This document shows positions 22,561 to 31,270 of a DNA stretch of 31,588 nt, in pieces. A model generated the notes under the pieces. That model saw only the letters and a list, made by a program, of their open reading frames with translations, ran no database searches and was not told where the DNA came from. Positions within the stretch are counted from its first letter, which is position 1, and the number at the start of each line of letters is the position of its first letter. This DNA comes from Desulfovibrio sp. (GTDB lineage: Bacteria > Desulfobacterota > Desulfovibrionia > Desulfovibrionales > Desulfovibrionaceae). The stretch spans positions 1-31,588 of the forward strand of contig VSMX01000004.1 in the NCBI GenBank assembly GCA_009773975.1. Reading direction: 5' to 3'. The translations under genes were made by a program, and so were the position numbers.

Positions 22561-25488
22561 ATGGAAAAGCATCCTTTTATCATATTCCCGTGGCAAAGGG
22601 CATTTTTGCCGGATCTCAAGGCCTGGGTGGAAGAAAATACAGGCCATGATTGCGGCGCGGCAACAATCATTATCCCGAACCGGCGCCCCTGGCGTCATCT
22701 GTGCGAATTGTTCGGAAACGACAAAAAGGCTGCCACGCTGCCCAGGGTATTTACCTTTCCGGAAGTGATTGTCTTGTGGCAGGCCAATATGCCTGCGCGA
22801 CCTGTTCACGAAGCCAGCACGCTCGACCAGGTTGCCCTGCTTGAGGAATGTGTTGGAAAAGTCGCGCATGAAGACAAGGTACTGGCCGAACGCTTTTCCA
22901 GTATGGAAATGCGCAGGTTTCTGCCCTGGGGAATGCGCCTTGCCAATATTTTCGAGGAACTCTTTATCCATGGCCGCGAAGCCTCTGACATTGCCAACCT
23001 GGATTATGAAGTGGAAGGCCCGGCAGCGGCCCTTTTGGGCGCATTGGGCAAGATAGGCGTGGCCTATCGCGATGCGCTCGCCAGACGCAACTGGACGACG
23101 CCAGGCCATGCCCGGTACATGGTCTGCAAAAATGTGGCGCAAATTCCGCGCAGGCTGCTGCCGACAGAAAAAAGGCCGGTTTTTGTCGCCGGTTTCGCAA
23201 AACTTGACGGATCAGAAAACACAATCCTGAAAGCCCTGTGGGATGCCGGCGCCCAGGTTTGCCTGCATACCGACCCCCACGTTGCCAGCAAAAAAGAAGT
23301 TCATTGGGCATGCGAGGAACATTCAAGGTGGATCAATAACTGGCATGCCAAAACCATTAATGCCTTCGATATTGGGCAGGAAACCAAAAATCCGCAATTC
23401 AGCTTTTTCAGCGGCTATGATACACATTCCCAGCTTGAGGATTTGAGCAGGGAAATAATGCAAAAGCCCGAACTTTCATCGGTCATCGTCCTGGCCAATG
23501 AAGATCTGCTCATGCCCCTGCTGCATCAGCTTCCGGAAAAAAACGTCAATATCTCCATGGGCTATCCTGCAGGCCGCGCGCCCTTTGCCATCCTCCTGAA
23601 AGATATTTTCTCCCTTCATGCGCATGATATCGGCGATGAGCGGCATTATTGGAAAGACATTCTGACAATTATAAACCATCCATACCTCAAGCGCCTGGGC
23701 ATTGAAGATGAGACCGGCGCCCACGATCTGGGCAAAATTATCGAGGATATCGACGCGCGCATTCGCCGGGGCGGGGCGCGCGTAAATATCACGGAAATGG
23801 CGGACTATTTCCTTAAAAATAGCGAAGGCGCCCTGGCCACCCTTTTTGATGAATTTTCCGAACTGGTTTTTATGCGGCCACGCGAAATTAAAACCCTGGC
23901 CGGGCTTGCCGCCTTTCTGAAAGATTTTATCGGCTTTTTACTGCGCAATAACAAGGAACGCTGGGAAAATTTCTATCTTGACCAGGAAGTGATTCACAGA
24001 ATTCTGCAAAATATCGTACCTGTTCTGGAAAATAACGATCTTGCTTCAAGGGAGCTTGCGCTTTCAGCAATCCTGGATATTTTTAATGGCATGCTTGTTT
24101 CCGAACGCATTCCCTTTACAAGCGAAAAATTTGACAATATCCAGATTCTCGGAATGCTGGAAACGCGCCTTCTCAACTTTGACCGCGTCTTTTTTCTTGA
24201 TGCGACGGATGACCGGCTGCCTGGCACTGTTCCGCGCGATCCCCTGCTGCCAAATTCCCTGCGCCCGGTTCTGGGGCTTCCGGACAGCAAAAGCCGGGAA
24301 AAATCAATGGCCCACAATCTTTACAGGCTTTGCAAAGGCGCAGGAGAAGCCCATTTTTACTGGCAGGAAGGCGTAAACCGCTCTGATGTGGCCAATGGCA
24401 AAAAAAGCCGCAGCCGCTTTGTGGAGCAGTTAATCTGGGAAGAGGAAAACAGGCGCAAGAAGATATTCAAACCAGGAGACTCAATCCTGAAAGTGGCAAG
24501 GGCGCCGGTTTCCACCTCTCTTCCCGTGCCAAAATCAATAGAAGCCGACGAGGAAATCGGGAAAAAGCTCAATACCCTCCTGGAGGGGAAAATTTCCCCC
24601 ACCGATCTGGAAACATACCTTGGTTGTCCGCTTAAATTTGCCTACACATACCTGCTGGATCTCTCCGGTCCAAACGAGCCGTGCGAAGATAATTTTGGCG
24701 CCGCTGCCGGACAGTTTGTGCACAGGGCATTGCAGAGTCTTTTTACCCCCTGGATTGGGACAAATCTGAATGTGAAGCAGATTCGTGCTGAAAACAGAAT
24801 TGAGTCCAGTTTTGAGAAGACCCTGAATGATCAAAAGTACAAATTCAGAGAAATTTTCCCCGCCCATGTCCAATTGAGGCTGGAGCACGCGTATCTTGCA
24901 AATATTGGCAAATATCTCGAAAATTTGCCTCAAAATATTACCATCAAGGCGCTGGAAACTAATATAACGAATAAAATGGATTTCATCAGCGGGCAATACA
25001 TTTTGGAGGGCCGCATCGACAGGATTGACGACCGCGATGGCAAGCTGCACATTCTTGATTATAAAACTGGCAGGCCGCCTGTCGGAAATGCCGAATTCTG
25101 GAAAAATGAAGAATTTTTTGGCGGCATCGCAAACTTGTGCCAGCAAAAAGAATGCGATTTTGAAGAACTTGCCGAAAATCTGCAAAATATGCGGGAAAAC
25201 CTGCCCAGTTTGCAATTGCCCGTCTATATGCTGCTTGTTGCCAGTCAGGAAAATGCGGAAAGGCAGGACATTGCCAACGCCGCATTTGTCAATTTGGCCA
25301 GCACGGATGGCCACTTTGAAAAAGAACTCTTTATAAACCTGACTGGGGAAGAAAAACAAAAAGCGTTTGATTATTGCGCTCTTTGCATTGACCTGGTCTT
25401 GAAGACCATCAGGGAAACGCCAAGATTCGAAGCCAAAGTATCAAAAAATTGCGAATATTGCCCGTATAATGGCATTTGCGCATCGTAA
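22561..25488 (+). CDS. addB: AddB-like PD-(D/E)XK nuclease with iron-sulfur staple
   Basis: Second subunit of the AddAB-type helicase-nuclease. The 975-residue product lacks an N-terminal Walker A motif and instead begins with IIFPWQRAFLPDLKAW and TIIIPNRRPW, as in the alphaproteobacterial-type AddB whose helicase domain is inactive. Its C-terminal nuclease has GRIDRIDDRDGKLHILDYK (about 817-836) and the four Cys of the [4Fe-4S] staple that brackets the nuclease: Cys689 (YLGCPLKF) and Cys964, Cys967 and Cys973 (CEYCPYNGIC). The start at 22561 is chosen over 22525, which lies inside addA; no good ribosome binding site is present, so translation probably relies on coupling. Confidence 0.88.
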   Translation: MEKHPFIIFPWQRAFLPDLKAWVEENTGHDCGAATIIIPNRRPWRHLCELFGNDKKAATLPRVFTFPEVIVLWQANMPARPVHEASTLDQVALLEECVGKVAHEDKVLAERFSSMEMRRFLPWGMRLANIFEELFIHGREASDIANLDYEVEGPAAALLGALGKIGVAYRDALARRNWTTPGHARYMVCKNVAQIPRRLLPTEKRPVFVAGFAKLDGSENTILKALWDAGAQVCLHTDPHVASKKEVHWACEEHSRWINNWHAKTINAFDIGQETKNPQFSFFSGYDTHSQLEDLSREIMQKPELSSVIVLANEDLLMPLLHQLPEKNVNISMGYPAGRAPFAILLKDIFSLHAHDIGDERHYWKDILTIINHPYLKRLGIEDETGAHDLGKIIEDIDARIRRGGARVNITEMADYFLKNSEGALATLFDEFSELVFMRPREIKTLAGLAAFLKDFIGFLLRNNKERWENFYLDQEVIHRILQNIVPVLENNDLASRELALSAILDIFNGMLVSERIPFTSEKFDNIQILGMLETRLLNFDRVFFLDATDDRLPGTVPRDPLLPNSLRPVLGLPDSKSREKSMAHNLYRLCKGAGEAHFYWQEGVNRSDVANGKKSRSRFVEQLIWEEENRRKKIFKPGDSILKVARAPVSTSLPVPKSIEADEEIGKKLNTLLEGKISPTDLETYLGCPLKFAYTYLLDLSGPNEPCEDNFGAAAGQFVHRALQSLFTPWIGTNLNVKQIRAENRIESSFEKTLNDQKYKFREIFPAHVQLRLEHAYLANIGKYLENLPQNITIKALETNITNKMDFISGQYILEGRIDRIDDRDGKLHILDYKTGRPPVGNAEFWKNEEFFGGIANLCQQKECDFEELAENLQNMRENLPSLQLPVYMLLVASQENAERQDIANAAFVNLASTDGHFEKELFINLTGEEKQKAFDYCALCIDLVLKTIRETPRFEAKVSKNCEYCPYNGICAS

Positions 25489-25504
25489 AATCAAAGGAAA
25501 GCCT

Positions 25505-26200
25505 ATGGCCCGCATGAGAGCAGCGAAAGCGAAGCTGAAAGAAATATTGCAGAGAAACGACTGGCAGGGGCAGCTTGGGGAAATAGCTGCTGGCGGCATG
25601 TCCAACGTGGGGGCTCTTTTTTCCTTTCTTCTGCTTGATCCTCTCATGCGGCACAAGGCCGCGGTTGCCCTGGGGCGCACGGCTGCCAAAATCGCCGCAG
25701 AAAATCCGGAAGCCGCGCGCAATATAATTCGCCGCTTTATATGGCACATGAGCGAAGAATCCGGCAATATTGGCTGGGGCATTCCGGAAGCCTTTGCGGA
25801 ATGCCTGGCCGCGAGCCCGGAACTTGCAAAAACCTACCACAAGATCCTGATTTCCTACATTGTTGATCTTGGCTTCGACGATAATTATTGCGACAATGAT
25901 CAACTCCGCCGTTCATGCTACTGGGCAATTGGGCGACTGGCCAGGACGCGGCCGGAATTGGCCTCGGGCGCGCGCCAATGGCTGCTGAAAGGCCTGCAAG
26001 ACAAGGACAGCATTTGCCGCGGCATGGCCGCGTGGGCCCTGACCCAGCTTCCGCCCGACATCATGAACGCGCCTGCCCTGCGCCAGCTTGCGGAATGCGG
26101 CGATAACGATGAATGTGAAATTTTCGACGGCAATAATAAAATGGATTTATTTACAGTAAGCGAACTGGCGCAAAAGGCCCTGGCGCGGGACAAGAATTGA
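25505..26200 (+). CDS. HEAT-repeat-like helical protein
   Basis: An all-helical 231-residue protein with repeat-like helix pairs, for example MRHKAAVALGRTAAKIA, RRSCYWAIGRLARTRP and ICRGMAAWALTQLPP, typical of HEAT-like repeats, which usually serve as protein-binding scaffolds. It resembles a conserved family seen in Desulfovibrio, I believe the one annotated after DVU0298, but I cannot confirm this. It has no catalytic motif. AAAGGAAA at 25492-25500 sets the ATG at 25505; a longer frame from 25469 overlaps addB. It lies 16 bases after addB and ends only 15 bases before the convergent proB stop. Confidence 0.75.
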   Translation: MARMRAAKAKLKEILQRNDWQGQLGEIAAGGMSNVGALFSFLLLDPLMRHKAAVALGRTAAKIAAENPEAARNIIRRFIWHMSEESGNIGWGIPEAFAECLAASPELAKTYHKILISYIVDLGFDDNYCDNDQLRRSCYWAIGRLARTRPELASGARQWLLKGLQDKDSICRGMAAWALTQLPPDIMNAPALRQLAECGDNDECEIFDGNNKMDLFTVSELAQKALARDKN

Positions 26201-26215
26201 TCAGGGAAACGCGTT

Positions 26216-27412
26216 TCAAATAGCGGCATGAAGCAGCATATTGTCCCTGTGCACGACTTCTGGATAATGCGCCTGTCCAAGAATTGCGGCAACCTCGTGC
26301 CGTTTGAGGCCGATAATTTTTTTCAGTATGGCGGAATTGTAATTTGTAAGTCCCACGCCCAAAACCTGGGCGCCGCTCCTGATTTCAACTATGGCGCCCC
26401 TGGGAAAGACGCCCTCGACACTGGTTATGCCGCCGGGCAACAGGCTGGCGCCATGATTTGCCAGCGCGTTTGCGGCGCCATTGTCGATTTCGACCAGGCC
26501 AGCGGGATTTGACTGATAGGCCAGCCAGAATTTTCTGCTGGAAATCGCATGCGCGGCCGGGCATACCCAGGTGCCATTGAATTCGTCCGCCGGCGCCAGG
26601 CCAAAAGCGGCAAGAAGCGCATCCTTTTTGCGGCCGGGAATAATCAGTGTTCCCACGCCAAGCTGGGAAACGCGCCTTGCGGACAATAGCTTGGAATACA
26701 TGCCTCCGCTGCCGGAAGCAGTCTTTTCACCGCAAATTTTCCTTATCTCCAGCGAAGAAATATCCTCAATAATTTCCAGAAAGGGAGCATCCGGATTGGT
26801 TTGAGGATTATCCGCCTTTACCCCGGGCGCGGAAGTAAGATTGATAAAAAGATCGGCTTCCGCCAGGTTGACCAGCAGGCTTGAAAGACAATCATTGTCG
26901 CCGAATTTGAGTTCGCTGACCGAGACCGTGTCATTTTCGTTCACAATCGGCAAAACCTCGAACGATTGCAATTCCGAAAATGTGTTCCTGGCATTCAAAA
27001 AGCGTTCGCGGGAACGAAAATCATCGCGTGTCAGCAGAATCTGGGCCACGGGCATGGCATGGGACTTGAAAACATTTGTCCAGGCTTCCATCAGAAGACC
27101 CTGGCCAACAGCAGCCGCGGCCTGTTTCTGGGCCAGGCTGTATTTTTCAAGTTTTTTACCGCAGGCCGCAAGGCAGGCGCGCCCTGCCGCAACCGCGCCG
27201 GAAGTAACAAGAATGGCCCGCCTTCTGGCGCCGGAATCCGCGCGGGTATAGCACAGGGCGGAAATTTGCGCGGCAATGTTGGCCATGCTGGAAAGATCCA
27301 GGCCATCCGGGCCGGAAATCACCGCGCTGCCAACCTTGATAACCAGCATGCGGGCCTTTCCAAGATGACAGGCCCGCTGCGTGGCCAAAGCATTTTTGCT
27401 GTTCTGCGACAT
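26216..27412 (-). CDS. proB: Glutamate 5-kinase
   Basis: First step of proline synthesis: ATP-dependent phosphorylation of glutamate. The 398-residue product has the amino-acid kinase domain with LVIKVGSAVI (23-32), LVTSGAVAAG (68-77), NENDTVS (158-164) and FGDND (170-174), and a C-terminal PUA domain starting near GLVEIDNGAANAL. The ATG at 27412 gives the N-terminal helix typical of the family but has no visible ribosome binding site. An internal ATG at 27349 has GGAAAGG at good spacing but would start directly at the first strand, MLVIKVG. The gene is the last of the rplU-rpmA-obg-proB cluster, and a hairpin covers the region just before its start. Confidence 0.92.
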   Translation of the reverse strand: MSQNSKNALATQRACHLGKARMLVIKVGSAVISGPDGLDLSSMANIAAQISALCYTRADSGARRRAILVTSGAVAAGRACLAACGKKLEKYSLAQKQAAAAVGQGLLMEAWTNVFKSHAMPVAQILLTRDDFRSRERFLNARNTFSELQSFEVLPIVNENDTVSVSELKFGDNDCLSSLLVNLAEADLFINLTSAPGVKADNPQTNPDAPFLEIIEDISSLEIRKICGEKTASGSGGMYSKLLSARRVSQLGVGTLIIPGRKKDALLAAFGLAPADEFNGTWVCPAAHAISSRKFWLAYQSNPAGLVEIDNGAANALANHGASLLPGGITSVEGVFPRGAIVEIRSGAQVLGVGLTNYNSAILKKIIGLKRHEVAAILGQAHYPEVVHRDNMLLHAAI

Positions 27413-27453
27413 TATTTCAAAATGGCATCTATTCTACTGGAAGATTTGAAATA
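27413..27453 (-). other. Hairpin between obg and proB abutting the proB start codon
   Basis: TATTTCAAA (27413-27421) and TTTGAAATA (27445-27453) are perfect 9-bp complements with a 23-nt loop. One arm ends at the obg stop codon and the other at the base next to the proB ATG (27412-27410). In the message this would fold the proB start region into a weak, AU-rich stem that could limit translation. Confidence 0.5.
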
Positions 27454-27454
27454 T

Positions 27455-28555
27455 TTAATCCCTGGCATATTCAACTTCAATGTCGGGAAATTCTTCCGTG
27501 TCTTTCGGATCTTCCATATTGAAGTGAATCAGCGGATCATGCCTTGCCAGATCGTCCTTGAGGCGCCAAAGATCATCGACCAGGGGTTCAAGACCCGTTT
27601 TATCCTTCGCGGAAATAAAATAAATCTGCCTCTTGTCGCGCGCCGCCCTGGCCATTAGCGCCTGCAGGCGTTCTTGCGGCACCAGGTCAATCTTGTTGAT
27701 AACCTCAACCTGCCTGCGTTGCGCGAGTTCCGGATCGAACCGCCGCAGCTCCTCGTTCACAAGCTCGAAACCGGCCCAGGGATCGTCGTCGTTGATATCC
27801 TCAATGCTCAGCATGTGTACCAGAAAACGTGTGCGCTCAACATGCTTGAGAAAGCGATGTCCAAGGCCCTGGCCAAGATGAGCGCCTTCGATCAGGCCGG
27901 GAATATCGGCAATGACCAGGCGATTTTCAGGATCAACCTCATCAATCATCACGCCAAGATTGGGTGTGAGCGTGGTAAAGGGATAGGCCGCGATTTTTGG
28001 CCTGGCCGCGGATACCCGGGAGATGAAAGTGGACTTGCCGGCATTTGGCATGCCAATCAGGCCGGCATCGGCCAATATTTTCAATTCCAGGCGCAGCGTC
28101 AGTTCCTCGCCTGGCTCTCCTGGCTGGGCAAAGCGCGGCGCGCGCATGGTCGAGGACTTGAAATGCTCGTTGCCCTTGCCCCCCCGGCCGCCGCGCGCGG
28201 CAAGCACAATGCCGTCCGGCTCGCTCAGGTCTGCAAGCAAGTATTCCCCGTCCTGCCCTTCCGCATAAACCAGGGTGCCTACAGGCAGGCCGATAACAAG
28301 GTCGGCGCCCTTTTTGCCATCGCATTGCCGCCCTTCCCCAGGCTTGCCATTCTGGGCTTCGTAAATCTTCTTGAACTTGAAGTCGTAGAGCGAAAGCAAA
28401 CGGTTGTCGGCACGCAGGTAAACCGAGCCGCCATTGCCGCCGTCGCCGCCATCCGGGCCGCCGCGGGGCACGAACTTTTCCCGGCGGAATGACATGCAGC
28501 CTCGTCCGCCCTTTCCCGCCTTGACCAGGATTTTCGCTTCATCGACAAACCGCAT
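27455..28555 (-). CDS. obg: GTPase Obg/CgtA, ribosome assembly factor
   Basis: Essential GTPase acting on the 50S ribosomal subunit. The 366-residue product has the glycine-rich Obg fold (1-159, with GGPDGGDGGNGG) and the G domain: GMPNAGKST (168-176), switch I YPFTTLTP (191-198), DIPGLIEG (217-224) and NKID (287-290). A short acidic tail replaces the longer C-terminal domain of some relatives. GGAGGG lies just upstream of the ATG at 28555. It follows rpmA by about 100 bases in the classical rplU-rpmA-obg order that links ribosomal proteins with ribosome maturation. Confidence 0.96.
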   Translation of the reverse strand: MRFVDEAKILVKAGKGGRGCMSFRREKFVPRGGPDGGDGGNGGSVYLRADNRLLSLYDFKFKKIYEAQNGKPGEGRQCDGKKGADLVIGLPVGTLVYAEGQDGEYLLADLSEPDGIVLAARGGRGGKGNEHFKSSTMRAPRFAQPGEPGEELTLRLELKILADAGLIGMPNAGKSTFISRVSAARPKIAAYPFTTLTPNLGVMIDEVDPENRLVIADIPGLIEGAHLGQGLGHRFLKHVERTRFLVHMLSIEDINDDDPWAGFELVNEELRRFDPELAQRRQVEVINKIDLVPQERLQALMARAARDKRQIYFISAKDKTGLEPLVDDLWRLKDDLARHDPLIHFNMEDPKDTEEFPDIEVEYARD

Positions 28556-28658
28556 GATTTCCCTCCGGCAATCGTGCCAGCTCTTTTAAACAGGATATCA
28601 GGGAAAGCAAGCTCCCCCTGCTTTCCCCAAGGCATATTTCGCAAAATGCCCAACCAGC

Positions 28659-28934
28659 TTATTCGGCTGTCTTGTACGGCTCTATGCTGACTCTTGTCTT
28701 TTCGTGACGCTTGCGAATGTATTTTTCAAAACGCACGACGCCGTCAATTTTGGCATAAATTGTGAAGTCGCGGCCAATCCCCACATTCTCGCCAGGGTGA
28801 ACCACTGTGCCAAGCTGGCGAATAATGATGTTGCCGGCCCGGACATGCTGGCCGCCAAAACGCTTGACGCCCCTTCTTTGTCCCGCGCTGTCGCGGCCGT
28901 TTCTGGACGAACCGCCTGCTTTTTTATGTGCCAT
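28659..28934 (-). CDS. rpmA: Ribosomal protein bL27
   Basis: Large-subunit protein whose N-terminus reaches the peptidyl-transferase centre. The 91-residue sequence begins MAHKKAGGSS and contains KRFGGQHVRAGNIIIRQ and HPGENVGIGRD, which are diagnostic. The N-terminus is the short form without the cleaved extension of Firmicutes. GGGAGT is found upstream of the ATG. It follows rplU on the same strand. Confidence 0.97.
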   Translation of the reverse strand: MAHKKAGGSSRNGRDSAGQRRGVKRFGGQHVRAGNIIIRQLGTVVHPGENVGIGRDFTIYAKIDGVVRFEKYIRKRHEKTRVSIEPYKTAE

Positions 28935-28960
28935 GTCGACTCCCGAATATTCTTGCACTG

Positions 28961-28985
28961 CTTTCAGGCAACATAAACCTGAAAG
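28961..28985 (-). other. Hairpin between rplU and rpmA
   Basis: CTTTCAGG (28961-28968) and CCTGAAAG (28978-28985) are perfect 8-bp complements with a 9-nt loop. It lies within the rplU-rpmA spacer of the minus-strand transcript, 27 bases upstream of the rpmA start, with no T run directly after it. It may tune rpmA expression or be an RNA-processing site. Confidence 0.4.
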
Positions 28986-29028
28986 AATGATATTGATTTA
29001 ATTTTTATTGCCCGGCAAAACCGCAAAT

Positions 29029-29337
29029 TCAGGCATCAATTGATGTAATCCTTACTGCAGTGTAATCCTGACGGTGGCCGTGCAGACATTTGGAATCCTT
29101 GCGGCGGCGCCTTTTGAAAACCAGCACCTTGGGGCCGCGCCCCTGCGCGACAACCTGTCCCTTGACCAGAACGTCCTTCAGATAGGGAGTTCCCACATGG
29201 CAGGAGTCGCCGCCGGTCATCAGCACCTTGTCGAAAACGACTTCGCTTCCCGGTTCGGCCGCAATTTTTTCCACGCGAATTACCGCGTCCTTTTCAACCT
29301 GATATTGCTTGCCACCACTTTCCACTATAGCGTACAT
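29029..29337 (-). CDS. rplU: Ribosomal protein bL21
   Basis: 23S rRNA-binding large-subunit protein. The 102-residue product starts MYAIVESGGKQYQV and ends with the usual FKRRRRKDSKCLHGHRQDYT block. The start at 29337 follows GGAGG with five bases of spacing; the in-frame ATG four codons upstream overlaps that ribosome binding site and is rejected. It is the first gene of the minus-strand cluster. Confidence 0.96.
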   Translation of the reverse strand: MYAIVESGGKQYQVEKDAVIRVEKIAAEPGSEVVFDKVLMTGGDSCHVGTPYLKDVLVKGQVVAQGRGPKVLVFKRRRRKDSKCLHGHRQDYTAVRITSIDA

Positions 29338-29361
29338 TCCAACCTCCAAAAAAGAAAAAAT

Positions 29362-29391
29362 AAATTGCCAGAAACCTGGCTATTTTGTCAA
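29362..29391 (-). promoter_or_regulatory. Candidate promoter of rplU-rpmA-obg-proB
   Basis: Read leftward, TTGACA (29391-29386) is a perfect -35 box. The best -10 candidate 18 bases later is CAATTT (29367-29362), a weak match. The location, 25-54 bases before rplU, fits a promoter for the cluster; the -10 assignment is uncertain. Confidence 0.35.
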
Positions 29392-29425
29392 CAGAAAAAT
29401 ACAAAGCGGAGGCAGTTTCTGTTAA

Positions 29426-30181
29426 TTACAGCCCCATTTTCTCCAGCGCGGCAATCCCGGCTTCGTCCGTATATTCAAAGCGCAGAGGCGTTACAGTGAT
29501 ATAACCCCTGGCCAGCAGATCCTTGTCCGTTCCTTCCAGAATGCTGTCCTTCGGCACGTCGCCGTCCAGCCACCAGTAGGAACTGCCCCGCGGGTCCTTG
29601 CGTTCCTCGTAAATGTTGCGCCAGACAGCCAATGATTGCGGGCAAACGCGCAGGCCTTTCATATCTTCAACTTTCAGATTCGGATAATTGACATTGATGA
29701 CTCTTCTGGGCGCCAGCGCCTGCCAGTCAATCTTTTCGGCCAGGCCTACGGCATGTTCGGCAATTTTCCCCAGCAGGGGGCTTGGGGAAAATCCTCCCCA
29801 GGATATGGCCATGCTGGGCACATTGTCGTGGGCGGCTTCCGCGGCCGCGCCTACAGTGCCGGAATAAAAAAGATCAGGGCCGGCGTTCGGGCCAAGATTT
29901 ATGCCGGACATGACAAGATCCGGCCGCCTGGGCGAAAGGCAGCCCAGGCCAAGCTTTACGCAATCGGTCGGCGTGCCGTAAATGCCGTTGCCCTCGAAAT
30001 CGCCATCGACAATTTTTTTGGAACGCAATGGCTCGAACACGGTAAGCGAATGCCCCACGCCAGATTGCTGGCGTACGGGCGCGACAACATTGACATGATG
30101 GCCGCGAGCGATTAATGCCGCATAAAGATGCCGCAAACCGTCGGCATTTATGCCGTCATCGTTGGTCAGAAGAACATCCAT
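29426..30181 (-). CDS. surE: 5'/3'-nucleotidase SurE
   Basis: Metal-dependent nucleoside monophosphate phosphatase, often linked to stationary-phase survival. The 251-residue product starts MDVLLTNDDG, with the metal-binding Asp8-Asp9 pair, and contains MSGINLGPN and YSGTVGAAAEA, the other metal-site segments. Length is normal for the family. It is transcribed away from the yhaM-like gene, with only 54 bases between the start codons. Confidence 0.95.
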   Translation of the reverse strand: MDVLLTNDDGINADGLRHLYAALIARGHHVNVVAPVRQQSGVGHSLTVFEPLRSKKIVDGDFEGNGIYGTPTDCVKLGLGCLSPRRPDLVMSGINLGPNAGPDLFYSGTVGAAAEAAHDNVPSMAISWGGFSPSPLLGKIAEHAVGLAEKIDWQALAPRRVINVNYPNLKVEDMKGLRVCPQSLAVWRNIYEERKDPRGSSYWWLDGDVPKDSILEGTDKDLLARGYITVTPLRFEYTDEAGIAALEKMGL

Positions 30182-30235
30182 TTGACAATGCCCCTTAAAG
30201 AATGGAATGTCACAAAAAAGCAGGACAGAGACTAT

Positions 30236-31270
30236 ATGGAAAAAGGCGCATACGTCAAAGACATTATAGAGGGCAACACGGCAGAAGGCATTTTTGTGGC
30301 AACAGATGCCAGCCTGCTGCAGTCCAGGGCTGGCGATCCGTATTGGGCACTCAAGCTGCAGGATGCCAGTGGCTCAATCGACTGCAAGATCTGGAAGCCC
30401 CTGAGCCAGAAATTCACCGAAATCCCCCAGGGCAGCATTGTGCGGGCCTCGGGGCGCGCCGGCTCTTTTCGCGACCAGATGCAGCTGGAAATTTCCGGCA
30501 TGACAATTCTTGACGAGGAGTCCGCCGCAGGCATTCCCCCAGCCTGGATCATGCCCTCAAGCCCCCATGATCTTGATGAAATGCTTGAGGAGCTTTGTGC
30601 CCTGTGCAAGGAGGAATTTGTTCACCGGCCCTGGGCAAGGCTTGCAGGCAAGGTGCTGAACGATGCGGAATACCGCGCGTTTTTCCGCGTCTGGCCGGCA
30701 GCCAGGGTAATGCACCAGGCCTACGCCGGCGGCCTGCTGGAACACACCCTGCAAGTTTTCAGGATCTGCCGGCAAATTGCCGACCTGTACCCGGAACTAG
30801 ACCGCCAGACGCTGCTTGCCGGCGCGCTTTTTCACGATTTTGGCAAAATCAGGGAATTTTCCGGCGGTCTGAGCAACGATTACACAACAGATGGCCTGCT
30901 TGTCGGGCATATCGTGCTTGGCGTGCAAATGCTCGCCCCCTTTCTTGCAAAATCGGATCTTGAGGAACACCTGCAGCAGCATCTGACGCACCTGATTTTG
31001 AGCCATCACGGCCAGCTTGAGTTCAATGCGGTAACACTGCCCCAGACAGCGGAGGCCTTTGCCCTGCACATGGCCGACGATCTGGACAGCAAGATGGGCC
31101 GCTGCAGGAGCATGTTCTCCAAATTTGCGGAAAGTGAATCCGGCTGGGTTGCCGCCAGGGAAAGCAAGCTTGGCCGCGCCATGTTCAAGGCCCTGAAAAC
31201 CCCGGCAGCTTGCGCAAAAGAACGTAAAAACTTCCAGAGGGAAGAATGTTTGTCACTTTTGAAGGTATAG
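30236..31270 (+). CDS. YhaM-like 3'-5' exoribonuclease (OB fold plus HD domain)
   Basis: A 344-residue protein with an N-terminal OB-fold nucleic-acid-binding domain (about 8-95) and a C-terminal HD phosphohydrolase domain: His160, His170 (GGLLEHTLQV), His200-Asp201 (LFHDFGKI), His257-His258 (LILSHHGQ), and a final Asp in ADDLDSKMG (281-284). This is the architecture of YhaM, which trims RNA 3' ends. The ATG at 30236, with AGGA at 30222-30225, is preferred; earlier in-frame ATGs exist at 30128 and 30185 but overlap or crowd surE. Its last 25 bases overlap the start of tmk. Confidence 0.88.
   Translation: MEKGAYVKDIIEGNTAEGIFVATDASLLQSRAGDPYWALKLQDASGSIDCKIWKPLSQKFTEIPQGSIVRASGRAGSFRDQMQLEISGMTILDEESAAGIPPAWIMPSSPHDLDEMLEELCALCKEEFVHRPWARLAGKVLNDAEYRAFFRVWPAARVMHQAYAGGLLEHTLQVFRICRQIADLYPELDRQTLLAGALFHDFGKIREFSGGLSNDYTTDGLLVGHIVLGVQMLAPFLAKSDLEEHLQQHLTHLILSHHGQLEFNAVTLPQTAEAFALHMADDLDSKMGRCRSMFSKFAESESGWVAARESKLGRAMFKALKTPAACAKERKNFQREECLSLLKV

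Noticed and set aside
21684..22670. 328-codon minus-strand open frame
   Set aside because: Antisense to the AddA nuclease domain, which has all its motifs.
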